Positions 6,118-6,719 of a DNA stretch of 6,719 bases are shown here, piece by piece. Numbering within the stretch: the first letter of the stretch is position 1; each line of letters begins with the position of its first letter. Source of the DNA: Actinomycetota bacterium (GTDB taxonomy: Bacteria; Actinomycetota; Acidimicrobiia; Acidimicrobiales; JAMCPL01). The notes under the pieces are model-generated. The model made no database searches and had not been told where the DNA came from. It worked only from the letters and a program-made list of their open reading frames with translations. The DNA is taken from positions 8,097 to 14,815 of the forward strand of contig JAMCPC010000019.1 in assembly GCA_023379725.1 (NCBI GenBank). The letters run 5' to 3'. A program made the position numbers and the translations under genes.

Positions 6118-6719
6118 AGGACGACTCAGATAAAGCAAGAGAAGCACTACAGAGGGCGGCAAAGCATGCCAAGGCATTTGACATTCGCAGTGAAGCCATA
6201 CTACATGATGTGCTATATGTATTGCACAATGCACATCAAGCTATGTTTTCGTCATATGTCAAGATTGATCGGGACGAACTAACAGAGTTGATAGAAGAGG
6301 CTATTGATGCATTGCCAAAAGAGCTGGCTGAAGCGCGCAATATGATAGAGGAGAGGGACAGCTTTCTTGCTCAGCGTGAGCGCGAAGCGCAAGAAATACT
6401 CGATGACGTACGTGCCCAGGCAGAGCGTATGGTTCAAAGGAGCGAGATAGTACGCGAGGCGAGACGTAGTGCGCAGCGTATCGTAGATGAGGCTAACAGT
6501 GAGGCCAATAGTATGCGCCGTGCTGTGGATGAGTACTGCGACAAGAGGCTGGCTGCCTTTGAGATATCACTTGATCGCATTTTGCGGTCAGTGCGTGAAG
6601 GACGGGAAAAGATGGTATCTTCGACCATGGGAACAGATTTTCCCAAGGCATCTTCGACTGCCAGAACAGATAATTCTTCTGGCGATAAACGCTTTGTTGA
6701 ATCGTCAATGTCTTCGAGA
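6114..6719 (+). CDS. SepIVA/DivIVA-like coiled-coil protein (3' end outside window)
   Basis: The frame stays open for 202 codons to the window end, so the protein is incomplete. A globular helical N-terminal part (about 1-65) is followed by a long charged helix, about 68-165, rich in Glu, Arg and Ala with heptad-like spacing (RDSFLAQREREAQEIL; RSAQRIVDEANSEAN). It ends in VDEYCDKRLAAFE and RSVREGREKM, a segment I recognise from actinobacterial DivIVA-like proteins such as mycobacterial SepIVA, needed for septation and cell elongation. The F1F0 ATPase b-subunit fold is sometimes assigned to such helices, but there is no N-terminal membrane segment here. The Ser/Thr/Asp-rich tail (169-202) looks disordered and has a short repeat. 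The 4-base overlap with coaD and the strong ribosome binding site indicate co-translation. In actinobacteria a DUF177 protein and rpmF usually follow. Family assignment is probable, not certain; the role is inferred. Confidence 0.75.
   Translation, partial: MKDDSDKAREALQRAAKHAKAFDIRSEAILHDVLYVLHNAHQAMFSSYVKIDRDELTELIEEAIDALPKELAEARNMIEERDSFLAQREREAQEILDDVRAQAERMVQRSEIVREARRSAQRIVDEANSEANSMRRAVDEYCDKRLAAFEISLDRILRSVREGREKMVSSTMGTDFPKASSTARTDNSSGDKRFVESSMSSR
6618..6671 (+). repeat. 33-base-period repeat in the tail of the SepIVA-like gene
   Basis: A 21-base segment starting TCTTCGACC at 6618 recurs at 6651 starting TCTTCGACT, with 16 of 21 positions identical and both copies ending GAACAGAT. 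They encode SSTMGTD and SSTARTD, 11 codons apart, in the disordered tail after the coiled coil. Confidence 0.5.

Noticed and set aside
6434..6708. Two - strand open frames opposite the SepIVA-like gene
   Set aside because: They are shadows of a well-supported + strand frame that has a strong ribosome binding site and coiled-coil composition.

Overview
The window is a compact run of bacterial housekeeping genes. Five genes lie on the + strand (fakA/yloV-like, recG, rsmD, coaD and a SepIVA/DivIVA-like coiled-coil gene cut by the right edge). The 5' part of rpmB (ribosomal protein L28) lies on the - strand at the left edge and reads outward. The gene set and order suggest a member of the Actinomycetota. 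The L28 sequence is of the actinobacterial zinc-Cys type (CDIC, RRWNPNIQ), and coaD followed by a SepIVA-like gene is an arrangement known from mycobacteria and relatives. Base composition looks moderate (about half G+C by eye), which is low for the phylum. A deep lineage such as Acidimicrobiia is my best guess, but the sequence does not prove it.

Layout: 1-107 rpmB start (-); 108-241 divergent promoter region with two 15-bp direct repeats; 242-2158 fakA-like fatty acid kinase; 2159-2263 repeat-rich spacer; 2264-4612 recG helicase; 4613-4787 G/T-rich spacer with two inverted repeats; 4788-5528 rsmD 16S rRNA guanine methyltransferase; 5529-5631 spacer; 5632-6117 coaD (TTG start, strong ribosome binding site); 6114-6719 SepIVA-like gene, overlapping coaD by 4 bases and open at the window end. 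No spacer exceeds 300 bases. I see no tRNA, rRNA, CRISPR array, insertion sequence, phage gene or defence system.

The genes serve lipid precursor supply (FakA), replication fork repair (RecG), ribosome maturation (RsmD, L28), coenzyme A synthesis (CoaD) and cell growth or division (SepIVA-like). They share a conserved neighbourhood rather than one pathway. From memory, Bacillus also has rpmB, yloV and recG in this order, and many actinobacteria continue coaD and SepIVA with a DUF177 protein, rpmF and rnc.

I did not find an undescribed multi-gene system. The most unusual feature is repeated in-frame expansion of conserved proteins by short tandem duplications. RsmD has six 18-bp units (PAGHSG-type), RecG has a roughly 80-residue Gly/Asp-rich insert with 12-bp units, FakA has acidic inserts with a duplicated NDAAG, and the SepIVA-like tail has a 33-bp-period repeat. 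The spacers carry similar short repeats. CoaD, a compact one-domain enzyme, has none that I can see.
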